Shown: positions 63,499 to 64,000 of the stretch, piece after piece
Layout of the letters: each line of letters starts with the position of its first letter
Position numbering within the stretch: the stretch's first letter is position 1
DNA from: Aquificota bacterium
GTDB taxonomy: Bacteria > Aquificota > Aquificia > Aquificales > Aquificaceae
Assembly: GCA_018771605.1 (NCBI GenBank)
Contig: CP076324.1
Location: forward strand, 1,240,001 to 1,304,000
DNA length: 64,000 bases
Direction: 5' to 3'
Notes under the pieces: generated by a model
Databases searched by the model: none
Seen by the model: the letters and a program-made list of their open reading frames with translations, nothing else
What the model was told of the DNA's origin: nothing
Translations under genes and position numbers: made by a program

Positions 63499-64000
63499 CT
63501 GTGGTATTCCTTGCATACCTTTAAGCTTTTTTATCATCTTTTTCATTTCCTCATATTCCTTTAAAACCTTATTCACGTCGGATACGGTGGTACCACTGCC
63601 CTTGGCTATCCTTTGTTTCCTGCTAAGGTTTATTATCTTTGGATTTCTCCTTTCCTGCTTTGTCATAGAGAGTATTATGGCCTCAGTTTTTTTGAACTTT
63701 TTCTCATCTATTTTAAGACCTTTTAGCTGGGCTCCTATGCCAGGGAGCATACCAAGGAGTTTGTCCAAAGGACCCATGTTCTTTATAAACCTTATCTGCT
63801 TTAACATATCTTCAAGGTCAAAATCACCCTTTAAAACTTTAAAGGCAAGAGCTTGGGCCTCGTCCTCTGGAATAACTTGCTGGGCTTTTTCCACAAGGGT
63901 TTGTATATCTCCAAGACCCAGTATCCTTTGGGCTATCCTATCAGGATAGAAGGGTTCAATATCTTCTATCTTTTCACCAACTCCAATAAACTTCACACCC
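63466..64000 (-). CDS. ffh: Signal recognition particle protein Ffh (C-terminal part)
   Basis: The visible part is about 178 residues; the N-terminal GTPase domain lies beyond the right edge. KFIGVGEKIEDIEPFYPDRIAQRILGLGD is the end of the G domain. MLGMLPGIGAQLKG and KKFKKTEAIILSMTKQERRNPKIINLSRKQRIAKGSGTTVSDVN are the M-domain signal-sequence and 4.5S RNA binding parts. It targets ribosomes to the membrane. Confidence 0.95.
   Translation of the reverse strand, partial: GVKFIGVGEKIEDIEPFYPDRIAQRILGLGDIQTLVEKAQQVIPEDEAQALAFKVLKGDFDLEDMLKQIRFIKNMGPLDKLLGMLPGIGAQLKGLKIDEKKFKKTEAIILSMTKQERRNPKIINLSRKQRIAKGSGTTVSDVNKVLKEYEEMKKMIKKLKGMQGIPQLPKFPFPFKR

Overview
The window looks like chromosomal DNA of a thermophilic, aerobic bacterium of the Aquificales (Aquificaceae, Hydrogenobacter/Thermocrinis-like). 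This rests on protein character (branched-polyamine synthase BpsA, TtuA-type tRNA thiolase, an A2-type cytochrome oxidase, Gram-negative envelope genes such as lolA, a tolC-like gene and rfaE2) and on very compact, overlapping gene order. The genus is inferred from gene content, not from a database search.

Layout. 1-6480: envelope and division genes (partial glycosyltransferase, glgA, rfaE2, recO, ftsQ-ftsA-ftsZ and a small unknown gene). 6521-15681: a nine-gene overlapping copper-handling operon (CusC/B/A-type efflux, Met-rich and His-rich periplasmic proteins, DUF411, NosL-like, a 37-residue membrane peptide, CopB-type ATPase). 15662-20358: aldehyde dehydrogenase, tyrS, then ftsL-rsmH-rnhB-rplS. 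20427-21691: an insertion sequence nested in an older IS relic. 21737-31699: ispD, pabC-like, CsgG-like, ygfZ, bioA, rsmI, usp, gyrB, tRNA-Glu, bpsA. 31758-37945: a cytochrome c oxidase operon (III, Sco, II, I), a terminator, then small membrane and NosL-like genes. 37942-46494: COG2187 kinase, a MITE, a MoaD-like carrier, methyltransferase, uvrB, glycosyltransferases, sugar-phosphate isomerase, terC. 46490-52100: a mobile-DNA zone, where an IS607-type element has split the end of a glycosyltransferase gene and was itself hit by a second IS; a third IS copy follows apbE. 52119-64000: ttuA, GNAT, lolA, a frameshifted M28 peptidase, ilvE, gltX, a Tat-exported transglutaminase, glnE, a second MITE, birA, hisG, a TPR lipoprotein and partial ffh.

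The least ordinary content is mobile. A 966-bp IS is present three times with identical length and 17-bp terminal inverted repeats; two copies are flanked by exact direct repeats of 24 and 28 bp, exceptionally long target duplications for a small DDE element. Two ~199-bp MITEs carry the same ends, one with a ~21-23 bp duplication, so they are probably moved by the same transposase. Degraded MITE pieces lie in other intergenic gaps, some against promoters. The transposase leader holds a hairpin that covers its ribosome binding site. Two copper-linked systems (efflux and cytochrome oxidase) each have a NosL-like protein. Many genes show a -10 box only 6-8 nt before the start codon, indicating leaderless or near-leaderless mRNAs.
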